The position numbers were made by a program, and so were the translations under genes. From positions 5,686,001-5,750,000 of the forward strand of contig JAFFSR010000249.1 in the NCBI GenBank assembly GCA_017163975.1: a DNA stretch of 64,000 bases, given 5' to 3'. Source of the stretch: Anastatus disparis (taxonomy: Eukaryota; Arthropoda; Insecta; Hymenoptera; Eupelmidae). This document shows, in pieces, positions 1 to 12,009 of the stretch (position 1 is the first letter of the stretch; every line of letters starts with the position of its first letter). Under the pieces are notes generated by a model. The model saw nothing but the letters and a program-made list of their open reading frames with translations, did no database searches and was not told where the DNA came from.

Positions 1-586
1 TCTCCATCGGCTACGGAAACTTTCCTAGCTACCTATATTAGTAATAAGTGTCCTCCGTATTCAGGTGAAATACCCCGGTTGAAATGTACATTAAGGTTTG
101 GAAAGATCCTGATGTAAAAAAGCCTTTCTAATTTTTAGCGGTTTTTGGTACCAGTCCATGATACAACTTTGCGAACTCTTATGAAAAAAATTGTCATGAT
201 TGTCGTTGATACCTTCTGAACTTTTTTGATTCATTAAGTTTTACTAAGGAATAGTAACCTTAATTTTATCGTATTTACAATTAATGAACAATTAAGATCG
301 CTTTAGAATTGAATAGCACTGTAAAGTTTTCAGGAGAAACCTTCTAGATTGTATTTTAAAAAATTTTTCAAAAATATTTTTTACGTTTTATCATCGTATG
401 AATATATTTATTAAATTATTGGTCAATAAATGATTATAAATCTATGAGATCATTTAAGAATACGGATGAATCTTTTTATTTTCTGTATATTGATTGAAAG
501 GTTAATGAAACTTCACGTACTCTATAGAAGTAAATCGAGATGAATTATTACAATCTTGTAAAGAGTTTAATAGCTATTAAAGATCC
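1..586. other. AT-rich, no feature recognised
   Basis: Low-GC sequence with stops in all frames and no coding pattern or clear internal repeat. It ends at the TTAA of the first GAGGAGGTC element. Confidence 0.6.
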
Positions 587-976
587 TTAAGAGGAGGTCG
601 AGTATATATGTTCTATTGTAATCAAAAAATTGATTTTTTTACAAAAACCAATAATTTTAGCAAAAAATAAAGAGAAAGCCCCATCTTGTATCATAAAAAG
701 CAATATTTTCTTTGATTAGGAAAAAATTTTTTCATCGATTCGTTTTGAAAAAAACCTTGAAAAACATAAAATATCGAGGTTTGGATGGACAATTCAGTTT
801 TCCAAAGTTTTCTTTGAAACGAAGCGATAAAAATAATTTTTTCTCATAAGAGAAAATATTGCTTTTTATTATACGAGATGGGGCTTTCTTCTTATTTTTT
901 GCTACAATCATAAGGTTTTGCAGAAAATTGAATTTTTTTTATCATAAAAGGATAGAGATATACGACCTGCTATTAA
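587..976. mobile_element. MITE A1 (TTAA-bounded, GAGGAGGTC ends)
   Basis: TTAA at 587-590 and 973-976 flanks a 382-bp near-palindromic element. It starts GAGGAGGTCGAGTATATATG. The arms share the internal block GAAAGCCCCATCTTGTAT and its reverse complement, and it folds around the centre near 785. There is no coding capacity. It is the same family as copies at 32213, 39640, 53366 and 57649. The right end has decayed (GACCTGCTATTAA instead of GACCTSCTCTTAA). TTAA duplication fits piggyBac- or Kolobok-type transposases; the mobilising enzyme was not identified. Confidence 0.85.
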
Positions 977-1308
977 TAAAATACCGTGAAAATTATTTAT
1001 GATTCTCAGTAACGATTTTGAAGTTATAAAAAAATATACGTACTATTAAATTTTTTTAACTCTTGAAATAGTTAAGCATACCATGGAATTGTTTGATAGT
1101 GGAAATAATGCCATTTTACACGACTAAGCTATAAATTTTTTTTGTGAATAAATACAATAAATCGCACTGATTTATTAATACTAGGCAATTTTTCAGTTTA
1201 TTAATAAGTTAATTTAATTAATACTATGATATGCTCTTCAAAAATCACTATTTAATATATTGGAAATTCATAAAGAATCTGAAGAAGTCATAATCATATT
1301 TTTTGATG
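977..1308. other. AT-rich spacer, nothing recognised
   Basis: No ORF or repeat is recognised between two inverted-repeat elements. Confidence 0.5.
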
Positions 1309-1688
1309 TATGGGGATATCGACAAAACTTTTAATTCTCTAGTAACAGGTCATATTACAGCTGTTACTGGGTTACCGCATCATGCACATTATTTAAACTA
1401 GGTTCAAATCTTTTGTGCTATCCTGTAACTCTATTTCTGATGTATTTTGTAAATGTTTAACAAACGGCGCAGTAGATATTTCTATGAAACATTCATTTTT
1501 ACACATAAAAAATTACCGTAATTTATCTTATGTGTAAATTTACTTTTTATAGAATTATCTGCTGCGCCGTTTGTGGCACATTTATAAATACATCAGAAAT
1601 AGAGTTACAGGATAACACAAAAGATTATAACCTAGGTTAAATAATGACCTGTTACTAGAGAATTTAAAGTTGGGTGGATATCCCCATA
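1309..1688. mobile_element. Inverted-repeat MITE with TA flanks
   Basis: The element at 1311-1686 starts TGGGGATATCGAC and ends GTGGATATCCCCA, with TA on each side. The arms share CTCTAGTAACAGGTCAT, TCCTGTAACTCTATTTCTGA and the AAACGGCGCAG block in inverted order. The left arm carries about 34 extra bases near 1353-1390. TA flanks suggest a Tc1/mariner-type non-autonomous element. Confidence 0.75.
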
Positions 1689-1814
1689 TAATACCATGGT
1701 GGTACACATGAAATTGGAAAGGTTCCAAATATATATATATATTACAATAACTTTTCTGATGAGGATATATTATTCAGATTAATATTATTTTTAAAATTAG
1801 ATAACATTATTTTT

Positions 1815-3310
1815 ATTTTTAAGAGCATGACGAAGCTCCCAGTCTTCTAATAATATTTCCAATCCCAAGTTATGAATAAACAATGCGTTTAAAAACATTT
1901 TTTTGCGACAAAGAAAAAATTTGTAAGATTCAACTCGAGTGCGGACAACTCAAGAAACCCACGAAAATACTACATAAAAAGTAATAATATAAACTTTCAA
2001 TGTAACGTATTTTAAGATTAGGTTTGTCGAGCTTGATATAATTTCCAATCCAAGTTCATAAGAAATTTACAAGTTTAAATGATTTTTTATTTTAACAAAA
2101 ATTATTGTATTAACATAGCTTTAGTGCGGACAAGTCATTATATTTGTTTTTCTCATCCGTGCTGAGTAAGTGGCCTATAGCGCATGCGTTTTCGGGGTGG
2201 TAAGTAGCTAATAGCGTTCGCTGCGTGTGTTGTTTTTTGAGGTCGTGTGTTCCACAGTTATGTATAATATTATTTTGTATTAAATCACGTAAATACGTTA
2301 CATTCTGTAAAATAATGTCACGCAAAAGCGTTAATTAATGTAAAATCGCAAAGGTTTATACAAGCGCAGCGCCCTCATACTGTATCTTATCGACCATATG
2401 ATTAATTGTATACTCTATCTCGCTTTAACCTCTGACAAAGTAAATCGTATCATCTATTCTTGTATTATTTTTACGTTAAGAGGCGGTCGGGTCTATTCGC
2501 CGCTACATATAGGGTGGCGCTGCGGTCAGGTGAGAGAAATCTATTAAATATTTTTTATCCAGCTATTTACAATTTTCTGAGACGACAATATACTTTTAAT
2601 GTTGTCATTTCCTCTAGCCATCTATATGTAGAATAATTATTAATACTTATCTTGTTTGAAAAGTCTAAAATATTGTTCTAAAGCGAAAAATGCGATGCAA
2701 CCTAGGACCGATGTAAACATGCGTGCACCTTCCCTTAGTGCAACAGAGAGAGCAATACTAAAGAATGATGTATGCTAATGTTTACGTCGACTCTACCTCG
2801 CACCGCATTTTTCGCTTTATAACAATATTTTAGACTTTTCAAACAAGATTAATATTAATAATTATTCTACATATATATGGCTAGAGGAAATGACAAGATT
2901 AAAAGTATATTATTGTTTCAGTAAATTTTAAATTGCTGTATAAAAAATATTTTATATTTTTCTCTCACCTGACCGCAGCGCCACCAAGCGGCGAATGGTT
3001 CCGACCGCCTCTTAACGAAATCGTAATTATTCCGTATATACGTGAAATTGGTGAACTCAAAGTATGTAATTTAATTACATACTTTTAGTATAATAACAGT
3101 ACCAAAAAGTATTAAAATATACTATTGCGAGTCAGTCGTACGGCAGATATGAGAGAGAGAGAGTCTCGGGCAATGGCGCTACTCGCTACGCTCGTGCGCA
3201 ATAGTCAACTAAACCTTACTCGTTACACAATATACTATTAATTTACGAATTTAAAATGATATTAATGAAATAAAAAAAGCAAAACTCGATTGCTGCAGCT
3301 CCAACATCAG
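1815..3310. repeat. Dispersed repeat R1, copy 1, split by a 1.1-kb insertion
   Basis: 1818-2152 and about 3245-3310 together match the reverse complement of 14400-14830, which is uninterrupted. Shared landmarks are AGCATGACGAAGCT at one end, two GTGCGGACAA blocks, and the terminal CTCGATTGCTGCAGCTCC block. About 2153-3245 is extra DNA in this copy and contains MITE B1. A third copy lies at 53880-54200. There is no coding content. The outer end reads TTAAGAGCATGACG, reminiscent of the TTAAGAGG elements. Confidence 0.8.
2476..3015. mobile_element. MITE B1 (TTAA-bounded, GAGGCGGTCGG ends)
   Basis: TTAA at 2476-2479 and 3012-3015 flanks a 532-bp element. It begins GAGGCGGTCGGGTCTATTC and ends GTTCCGACCGCCTC. 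The arms pair through GGTGGCGCTGCGGTCAGGTG, a CTAGCCATATATATG-like block and GCGAAAAATGCG. The centre is near 2750. It is nearly the same as 60671-61200. No ORF. Confidence 0.9.
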
Positions 3311-4060
3311 ATAAATATTACGGAAAGAAACATAATGAATCACCCAAATTCACAATTTTATAAATTACAACTGAATCACTGGAAAAATAGTGGCATACAA
3401 TAGACTTTTCCAAATTTTATGAGTAACGGCTTATAATTGAAATTTCAATGTCGGAACGATTCAGAAAACTTGAAACATTTATCAATTTTCATTTCATAAT
3501 AGTTCTTAAACATTCTTTAAAGACCAGAAAAATATTTGTTCCGATTCTTACAGAAATTTTCGGGTCATTTTAACGAGGATATAACTGATGATGATGTAAC
3601 AAAATTCAACTGCAATAATCACAAATTTTCCAATTGAAAACGTTTTCATAAATAATTTCCACAACTTTATAATTTCCGTGAAAATAATCATAATCTTCAT
3701 AATTCTGCAAAAATGACGATTTATATTCACTTTTTCATAAATTTAAGTAACTTATAGAAATTTTCTCAAATTCAATTTACTTGTTTTTGTCATAAAAAAC
3801 GAAAGATAATTAGTCTTAAAGCAGACTTAACGTAGGTAAATATTATTTTTTTATATACGCTTTTCTTATATTCGCCTTCATGTCTGTTTGTTTCTTTGTC
3901 TGTCTGTAATCAAATCTTGCGCGCTCGATTTCAGGCCCTTTTTGACAGATATAAATTTTAACAATTGGCATAGACTTTTATCTTGGATGACAATACAATA
4001 ATCAGTTGTCATTTTGGTACCTAGACATCCAGGTCGATGATAATGGGCGTGAAAAGTCAT
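3310..4060. other. AT-rich spacer
   Basis: No supported gene. 3880-4010 contains a TGTCTG-rich stretch and a GGATGACAATACAATA block, which resembles 62740-62880 (GGATGACAATGCAATA). A dispersed repeat family is therefore possible. Confidence 0.45.
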
Positions 4061-4295
4061 CTCCGAGGAAGTATAAATGGGGAGGCTTTCTTTGGGTCGA
4101 GGCGAGTTTCTCGGAGGTTTTAAGGGCTGCTAAAACCGAATTTGAGATTAAACAATTGCCACAAAGTAATGCACGTTGTCCAGAATACGCATGGACGTCG
4201 TCTCCGAGGAAGTACAAGTGGGGAGGCTTTCTCTGGGTCGAGGTGGGTTCCCTGGGGGATTTCGGGGCTGCTAAAACCTAATTCGAGGTTTGAAA
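4061..4295. repeat. Two-unit GC-rich direct repeat, 141-bp period
   Basis: CTCCGAGGAAGTA at 4061 recurs at 4202, followed in both units by GGGGAGGCTTTCTYTGGGTC and GGGCTGCTAAAACC. Base composition is far richer in G than the surroundings, and both strands are open in short frames. No protein family was recognised. Confidence 0.75.
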
Positions 4296-4488
4296 GTGAA
4301 TCTATAATGCATAATAATAATCTAGGATGAAGAGGTCGAACTGGAGTACCAAGTCGCCGATAACGGATGTACCTGAGTGTAATCTTCGAAAAGTCTGGTT
4401 GCAATGTAACTCTAAATGATAATAAAAACAATTTTAACTTAAAAATAGAAAATACAAAATTTTAAAAACATGCTTTAAAAATAAAATA

Positions 4489-4830
4489 CAATAATTGAAT
4501 AAATAGACTAAAAAGTATAAAATAAATAAATTAACTTTCTTGATATTACTTTTAAATAGTTTCATTGCAATAATCAATAGAAAATTTTACAACAACAATT
4601 TAAAAAGAAAAGTGTGGTTACTGAAATTTTTTCTAAAATCTCTTTAAGAAATTATTAAAGATAGTATTGAAATTATTATTAGATTTACTGAAAATCAGTG
4701 CACACCCTTTTCTTTTATAATTTTTGTTGTAAAATTTTATCTTGATTATTGCAATGGAACTGTATAAAAGTAATTTTAAGAAACTTAATTAATTTATTTA
4801 ATACGTTTTAGTGCATTTTTTCAATTATTG
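4489..4830. repeat. Imperfect inverted repeat, about 340 bp
   Basis: CAATAATTGAAT at 4489 pairs with TCAATTATTG ending at 4830. Inner matches include CATTGCAATAATCAA/TTGATTATTGCAATG and TTTTACAACAACAA/TTGTTGTAAAA. This is probably an old MITE; no clear target duplication was seen. Confidence 0.65.
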
Positions 4831-5800
4831 GTTTTTTTTAACAACGTGTTTTCAACATGAGAAAAACATTTTTTTATTTAATTATATTATTTCACCAATT
4901 AGATAAACTCAAATATCTTCATATTATAATTTGCAAAATGTGTTATTTATTTAACATCAATTATTGTTTTAAGTATTTATCTAAAGTTTATTGTATTCGA
5001 GAAAACAATTCATTACGGGATTCATTAAACAATTCATAGAAAAAAAAATTTTTTTAATTTACATTGTCTCATTTCAACACTTTTATGATTTAGACCTATA
5101 AAATTTTTTGTATATGTTTTGTGTATGAAAATATATGATTAATCTGTAACTGAAAGAATAATTTATAGACCACCAGTTATTTTATTACCGCAATTAATAT
5201 AAATGCAAATCTTTGTACAATAACATAAAACTGGCTGACAATTTTTTGAAAAAATTAGGGAACGTAGATATCTGTATAACATAACCTTTCACTTTGGCAT
5301 TCCGTACTTTTCTCAATAACGTCATTATAAATTTTCTATTTTGAAGTGAAACTTCTTTAGCGACGGTATACACCTCCCATAAGAGACGTATAAAAAAATT
5401 ATACGGGAGTAAATTGATTTCATGAAGGTACATGCAACGGAACTAATAAAACGGAAGTGTATATATATGAGGGGCGTCCGCGCCTCCTTTATGTAAATCA
5501 AGGTACTAGATACGTATAAAGAAAAATTCGCGGGACTGACTTGATGTCAAATGCACAGATAGTGCATGAAATTAATGTTTATGTATTTTTCTAACAAAGT
5601 TGGGTTTTGTAAAATTGAATTTTCGTTAAAAAGATTATAATTAAATTCATAATTTACAAATTTTAGATCTCGTAAAAATTTAATTTTAGGAATATTATTT
5701 ATAAAATAAATTCTCAAATCATTCTTACTGGATCAATAAACCTATAAATACATTGTATTTTATTATGTTATTCATTGTTTTGTTGTTCACTTTAAGGATT
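4831..5800. other. AT-rich spacer upstream of the hAT relic
   Basis: No gene recognised. Short frames exist on both strands but have no coding character. Confidence 0.5.
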
Positions 5801-5804
5801 TAAA

Positions 5805-8800
5805 ATGAACAGTGAAGAAAATTCAGTAGATAATACAGATGAATTGCTAGCTAGTTTAAGAGTTGGTATAGATGGTGAACCATTATATGATGATGGAAGT
5901 CAGGGGACAGCAAATAATGGTACCCATTATGAGTTATCACGATTGAGTAATTCTACAGGAATTACAAATGTTTCAACGGCGCCTTCTGTTTCATTAAGTG
6001 ATGAGCAAAAAGAAATGTTAAATGTCTGCTGTAAAACTTGTTATTTGGATGGAAAATTTTTCGAAGCAGATTTGACGAAATCAAATGGCGATGAAATCAT
6101 AGCAAAATGCATGACTTGTAACCAAATTATTAATGGAAATCTTAAAGTTTCATCAAATTTTTATCGCTATTTAAAGGTTATTGTTTTTATATGTATATGT
6201 TATTAAATCAACTAATTTATTTATTGTTATTGTGACTTGCAAAATTTAAAAAGTAAAAATTGTACTTTTTTAAAAATACTTTGATAAGGTCAATATTTAA
6301 TGGTATGAATTGAAAAAAAATTTTGATGTTTTTTATGACAGTACATTCAAATATAAAGTTAATATTTAGATGAAATATCAAGTATCATGTTTCAATAAAT
6401 ATCTTGTTCAATGATGAATTTTCTCTTATGGATATATAAAATTTGACATTATTTATATTAAAGTTATATACCTTATCAGAAAAAAAGGTCAGCCATGTTG
6501 GTAGGTGACAATAATACTAAATTTCATCTGTTATAGTAAACACAGAATAAAATGTTGTGTTCACTTTGTTACAATGTCATCAAATTGCTTTTTTAACACC
6601 TAGTCCAAAAGTACCATATTTTTTCCTGTCTTCGAAAATAGAATATGGTATTTTTGGCCTCTTGTTGGAATATTTGTATTTTCACCTCGAGAGTAAATAA
6701 AGAATGACTTTAATTTTATGTGAATTGTCATCCAAGCCAAACAGGAGTTCTTTATTTTTACTCGCTCTAGGTGAAAAATATACTATTTCATACAAAACCA
6801 AAAAATTTTAATAATATTAAATGTTTATTTTGTATTAATTTTATGATTTAACATAATTATATTTTTAGAGAAAACATGAAGATAAACTACAAAGCTATTA
6901 GCAATATAAAAAATTTTAAAAATTGGATGGTGATGATGAAGATGAAAATGATGTTGTTTATCGACGTGTGACATGTGCTTTTTCTCAAAATACTTTTGAA
7001 AAAAATGTTGTTGAATTTTTATTGAGAAATCAACTTTCTCTTCGTCTAGTTGAAGATTCAGCTTTTCGAAAAATATTTAATGGTTGTACATTTTATATAA
7101 TATTTGTTTTATTATATTAATGAATAACATTTTATTTAAAATATTTAGATTTCAAAATTAAACACGGTGACGCTCCGTTAAAGCATTTGACTTGTTATAC
7201 TGCTGGAAAAAAAGTTGATGATTTATATTGTAAACAATTAGACAAGATTAAAATGGCTTTAGCTAATGCAAACCATGTCTGTACAACAGCAGATATTTGG
7301 ACTGGGTCTAATAGAAGATTTTTATGTGTAACTGCTCATTGGGTAAGATAACATGTTATTCACATAAAGTAGTTAAGAAATTACAATAAAATCAAAATTA
7401 TTTCTATTTGCAGATTAATGATATATCTTTGGAAAGAAGATCAGCAGCTTTAGCTTGTAGACGATTTGAAGGATCGCATACCTTTTCCAATATAGCAGAG
7501 CAAATATCTATTATCTATTCGACTTTCGAGCTAACTACTGAAAAAATTGTATCTACAGTTTAACAGATAATGGGAAAAATTTTGTTAAAGCCTTTAAAGA
7601 ATTTGGAATAGAAAATCCAGAAAATTATTTTCCAGGTTATTTAAATTGTTATTTTAAATCAATTGTATTAAAAATTAAATAAATAGACATTTAAATTATT
7701 GGATGAATATAATTAATTCTTGAATTAAATTAATATTAAATAATAAAGTAAATTAATAACTGTCAATTATCGGTGGATTTTCTTTAGATTTTATAATTTC
7801 TCATAAAACAAAATTTAATCAAACAAATCTAAATTTATTAAAAAAGCTAATTTTGCTTAAAAGTTATAAATATAATAAAAAAAATGAAAGAATTGAATTT
7901 CAAATTTATATGAAAAATCTTTATAAAATCTTAATAAATTTTCAAATTATTATATAAAAATTATTGCAGATGAGGATTCAAATGATTCTGAAGACGAAAT
8001 GGAAGAGTTTGAAGAAAATGATGGCGAAGAATCACTGTTTATGAGCAGTAACGATAATGTAAATCCTGTAGAAGACGAAGCAATATTTTCAAATATAACA
8101 CTATCTCGTCATTCTCGATAGGTCAGCCATACCTTGAGTTTGATTGCAACAAAAGATCTTGTAGACGCAATTGACAGAGTTCCAAATATTAAAAAGTATC
8201 ATAAATTTGTCATGGAAAAATGCCAACAATTATGGAAATGTTTAAGATCACCAAAAAAACAAGAAGAAATGAAAAAAATTTTTGAATACAGTTTACAGAG
8301 GCCCGTAGTAACAAGGTGATATTCTACGTATGACGCCTTTTAACAAATCATTTCGTTAAAAGAAAAAATTGATGATGAAAGAATTCATGACGTATTGGAA
8401 TCTAATAAAATCTTAAGAAAAAAAGATTTTAAATTTATTGAAGATTATTTGAAATTGTGTCAACCCCTGGCTTCAGCGATTGATATTTCACAAAGAGAAA
8501 AAGATTGTCATTATGGTTATCTTTTACCAACATTGTTGACTATCCGAAAAAAATGGAATACTTTATCGGCAAATAAAAGTTTGTCTATGTGTGAGCCACT
8601 GTTGAAATATTTAAAGGAAGCTTGAGATAAAATATTTCATGATTTTTTTGAAATCATTAACAATGGCGAATTAGCAGCTATAGCAGCACTCATGCACCCC
8701 AAATTTAGAGCAAAATGAATTTCATGCTTTGATAAAAATACACAAGCAAAAATAAAAAGGCTTGTTGAAGAATTGGTTAGGCCTAAAAAGCCGGAATCAG

Positions 8801-9135
8801 CTGTTCCAGATAATGAGGATATTGAAGACACGTTTTTTGATTTCGATGATGACAGCTCAAATGCATTACTAAACACGGCTTTTGCACCTCAAGAACAAGA
8901 AGAGAATGAACTAATGAGCTTTTTAAATGAAAAAACGATGTCTTTGGAGTCTTTCAATAATTTGCCAGATGTTAAAAGCTTATTTTTGAAATTTAATACA
9001 ACATTACCTTCTTCAGCTCCAGTAGAAAGATTATTTTCTTATGCTACTTCAATGAACATGCCAAAATTTAATAGATTGTCCGATATTGAATTCGAAAAAC
9101 GAGTACTGTTTAAAGCAAATGGACTCAAAAGTTAG
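5805..9135 (+). pseudogene. hAT-superfamily transposase relic, several exons
   Basis: The first exon starts ATG at 5805 (MNSEENSVDN) and holds a BED-like zinc-finger remnant, CMTC then SNFYRYLK, ending near 6174. Later blocks read NVVEFLLRNQLSLRLVEDS (about 6990-7050), TADIWTG...FLCVTAHW (about 7283-7342), RRFEGSHTF (about 7460), TDNGKNFVKAFKEFG (about 7568-7612), SHTLSLIATKDL (about 8125-8160) and the C-terminal dimerisation block SSAPVERLFSYATSM ending at 9135. These are ordered hAT transposase motifs. Plausible introns lie at 6175-6900, 7343-7413 (gtaagat...ttgcag) and 7636-7970. The gene is dead: a one-base shift near 7562 and stops at 8119, 8317, 8623 and 8716. Cut-and-paste transposition in the nucleus is the family function. 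Terminal repeats and an 8-bp target duplication were not resolved. Confidence 0.85.
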
Positions 9136-9294
9136 TTGTAAGGGTATAAAGCTTTGAACTTAATAATACTTATTTTATTATTTTTATGAATAAGCAAAAA
9201 GTTTAATAATTCATAATTGAATATTTATAATTATACAGAAACATTTTTTATAAAAGCAATCTTTCAATATGAATAGGTAAAAATTTTTTAAAAT

Positions 9295-9635
9295 AATAAT
9301 CGCGATATTCAAAATCATCGAAAGATTTACATTGGCTGAGTAATCGCCACTTCATAAATTCTTTTTAAATGTTTCATATTAGAAAATAATCGCGATATTA
9401 TGAAATATATGAAAGCTTACATTGGCCGAGTAATCGCCACTTAAAAAATTCTTTTTAAATGTTTCATATTAGAAAATAATCGCGATATTATTAAATATCT
9501 GAAAACTTACATTGGCTGAGTAATCGCTACTTGAAAAGTTATTATTCAAACTCTTGTGTTAAATATGCAATCGTGATATTAAAAATTAACCAAAAATGTA
9601 CATTGGCTGAGTTATCGCCACATATAATATTGTAA
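9295..9635. repeat. 90-bp tandem repeat, four units
   Basis: AATCGCGATATT recurs with 90, 90 and 91-bp spacing (CGCG or CGTG at 9301, 9391, 9481, 9572). Each copy is followed by TTACATTGGCYGAGTAATCG or a close variant. The first three units also share TTCTTTTTAAATGTTTCATA. The array lies just 3' of the hAT relic and may be its subterminal repeat region, but that is inference. Confidence 0.85.
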
Positions 9636-9639
9636 ATTT

Positions 9640-10027
9640 TTACCAGCATGAAGTAAATAAATAATTTAAATAAATGACATGAAAAAAATTGTTTTATTGC
9701 TTTATATAAGGTCACATCGTATAGAAAAAAATTCAGAAGTCATGCATAAACAGCTATAGAAAAACTGTGTATTTATATGAGCCCACATAATTAGTATACG
9801 ATGTATCCATAGTTCATACACAATATGCATAAATGCGTCTAATTATGTAAATCTTATTCATAGTCAATATATTATCTCCATTTTAATTTATTTTTTTTTA
9901 TTCGAAAAACCAATTTTCTTATTAGCAAAGGACAGAGATATGATTCTTTCTCTTAAAATATATCTTTATCTTCTATAATTTTGTAATAGTATTAGATATC
10001 TCTAATGATTCCAAAGATTTATGTCTA
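9640..10027. other. AT-rich spacer
   Basis: Nothing recognised except short ATACGATGTAT-type self-similar words. Confidence 0.45.
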
Positions 10028-10433
10028 TTAAGGGGTGTCCTCATACCGGCACAGAGATCTACCATATCTACATGTGAATTATGCATTTTAATACAAATTT
10101 GACTATTTTTTGACTTAAATTTATAGAAGAGGCATATTCTTAATATACTAAAAAATTTATTGCAACGTCAAAAGACAGGATAAAAGTGAAAATGAAGACA
10201 AAAACTGCATGATACGATTATTCATAACTACATTGAAACGTTAATCGTATTAAGCAGTTTTCGCCTTTATTTTTACCTTTATATTGTCTTTTAACGTTGC
10301 AATAAATTCTTTGGCATGTTAAGAATGTGCCTCTCCTACGAATTTCAGTCATGAATAGTTAAATTTTTATTAAAATTCATAATTTAAATGTAGATAAGGT
10401 AGAACTCTATGTCGGTATGATGATTCCCCTTAA
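10028..10433. mobile_element. MITE E (TTAA-bounded, GGGG ends)
   Basis: TTAA at 10028-10031 and 10430-10433 flanks a 398-bp element starting GGGGTGTCCTCATACCGGCA. The right end, read inverted, is GGGGAATCATCATACCGACA. The arms pair again through ATCTACATG, AAGAGGCATATTCTTAA and TTATTGCAACGT. Only one copy was seen here. No ORF. Confidence 0.85.
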
Positions 10434-10895
10434 GGAAATAATATTTATAATAAATGATGTTTAAAAATATTACTTTTTATTTTTGTAAAAAATTAAAGTT
10501 TCATGATTTCATGTAAATAGCAAGAATGTTTATTGTTCGGTTAAATAAACAAAAATGTTAAAGATTTAATAAAAATTATATGTACCCTACTAGAAAAGTT
10601 CGTGTTGATTCTGTACTGATTTTACACTGATATCAGTATGTGATTCGTATTGCATCAACGTAAAATCAACATGGTATTCACACGGAATTCATATTGAGTG
10701 AACTCTGAAAGTAGTCTCAAAACGCAATGCGAATAAAGTACGAAATTTATTCTTATGAAGCACAAATACTAATTAAAATACGTATAAAATCAGTACTGAA
10801 TCTGCGAATGCATATTTAGGTGAAGATAAATAAAACCACTCAGAGCATAATCAGTATAAAATCAGTGTGCCATTTAGACAATTGTTATGCAAAGT

Positions 10896-11965
10896 ATGCA
10901 CCAAATATTATTAAAATAATTAGTAGATTCGTAATGAATCGTGGTAAAATCTGTACAAATATTTAAATCACTGATAAAAATTGAGAATAAAAAAAAAATA
11001 AACTCAATGCAGTACGAAAACCAGACGGACTTAATACAAACTGAAAACCAAATGTACACGCAATCTTTTAACAATAAATAATTGATAAATACTGAAATTG
11101 CATAGATTTTGTACGAAATTTAAAACTAGGGCTTCAGACTGAATGATTATAGTATCACAATAAGGATTCAGTACAAAATTTGTATAAAAACAGAACAGAA
11201 TCAATGCGAAATCTTCTTACAATAAGTGCTGAATCAGTACTAAATCTGAATGAAATGTATACGAGATTTAAAATTCGGAAGAAAATTGTCGAATAATAAC
11301 ATGAACTCAGAACGAATTCAGCATGAAATCCGTACGGACTTATTACAAACTGAAAATCAAATGTAAACGCAATCTTTTAACAATACATAGTTAACAAATA
11401 CTGAAATTGCATAGATTCTGTACGAATTTTAAAATTGGCTTCAGATGCAATAATTATAGTATCTCAATACGGATTCAGTACGAAATTCGTACAAAATCAG
11501 AACAAAATCTATGCGTTATCTTCTTACAATAAGTGCTGAATTCGTACTGAGCTTATTTTATTATTCGACATTTTTCTTCTGAATTTTAAATCTCGTATAT
11601 ATTTTATTCAGATTTAGTATTAATTCAGCACTTATTGTAAGAAGATTTCGCATTGATTCTGTTCTGTTTTTGTACAAATTTTGTACTGAATCCTTATTGT
11701 GATACTATAATCATTCCGTCTGAAGCCCTGCTAGTTTTAAATTTCGTACAAAATCTAAGCAATTTCAGTATTTATCAATTATTTATTGTTAAAAGATTGC
11801 GTGTACATTTGGTTTTCAGTTTGTATTAAGTCCGTCTCGTTTTCGTACTGCATTTGTACTGAGTTTATTTTTTTTTATTCTCAATTTTTTATCAGCGATT
11901 CAAATATTTGTACAGATTTCACCACGATTCATTACGAATCTACTAATTATTTTAATAATATTAAA
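10896..11965. repeat. Three-unit inverted/direct repeat
   Basis: Unit 1 (about 10896-11300) and unit 2 (about 11330-11555) are direct copies; both contain GACTTATTACAAACTGAAAA or a close form, CAATCTTTTAACAATA, and CTTCTTACAATAAGTGCTGA. Unit 3 (about 11560-11965) is the reverse complement of unit 1. The short frames on the two strands (around 10874-11074 and 11786-12007) encode the same nonsense peptide because of this symmetry. The preceding 10580-10890 is rich in the same GTACTGA/TCAGTAC words. Probably a fold-back element. Confidence 0.8.
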
Positions 11966-12009
11966 TTTATTTATTATTTTAGTAATGATTCATTTACTCA
12001 TTTGTAAAA

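Noticed and set aside
8317..8718. Alternative genetic code with TGA as Trp in the hAT gene
   Set aside because: TAG and TAA stops and frameshifts also occur in the relics, and the RyR exons use TGG/TGA normally as far as seen; decay is simpler.
10874..12007. Two genes encoding the same MLKDCVYIWFSVC peptide on opposite strands
   Set aside because: Consequence of the inverted repeat; no domain or codon bias.
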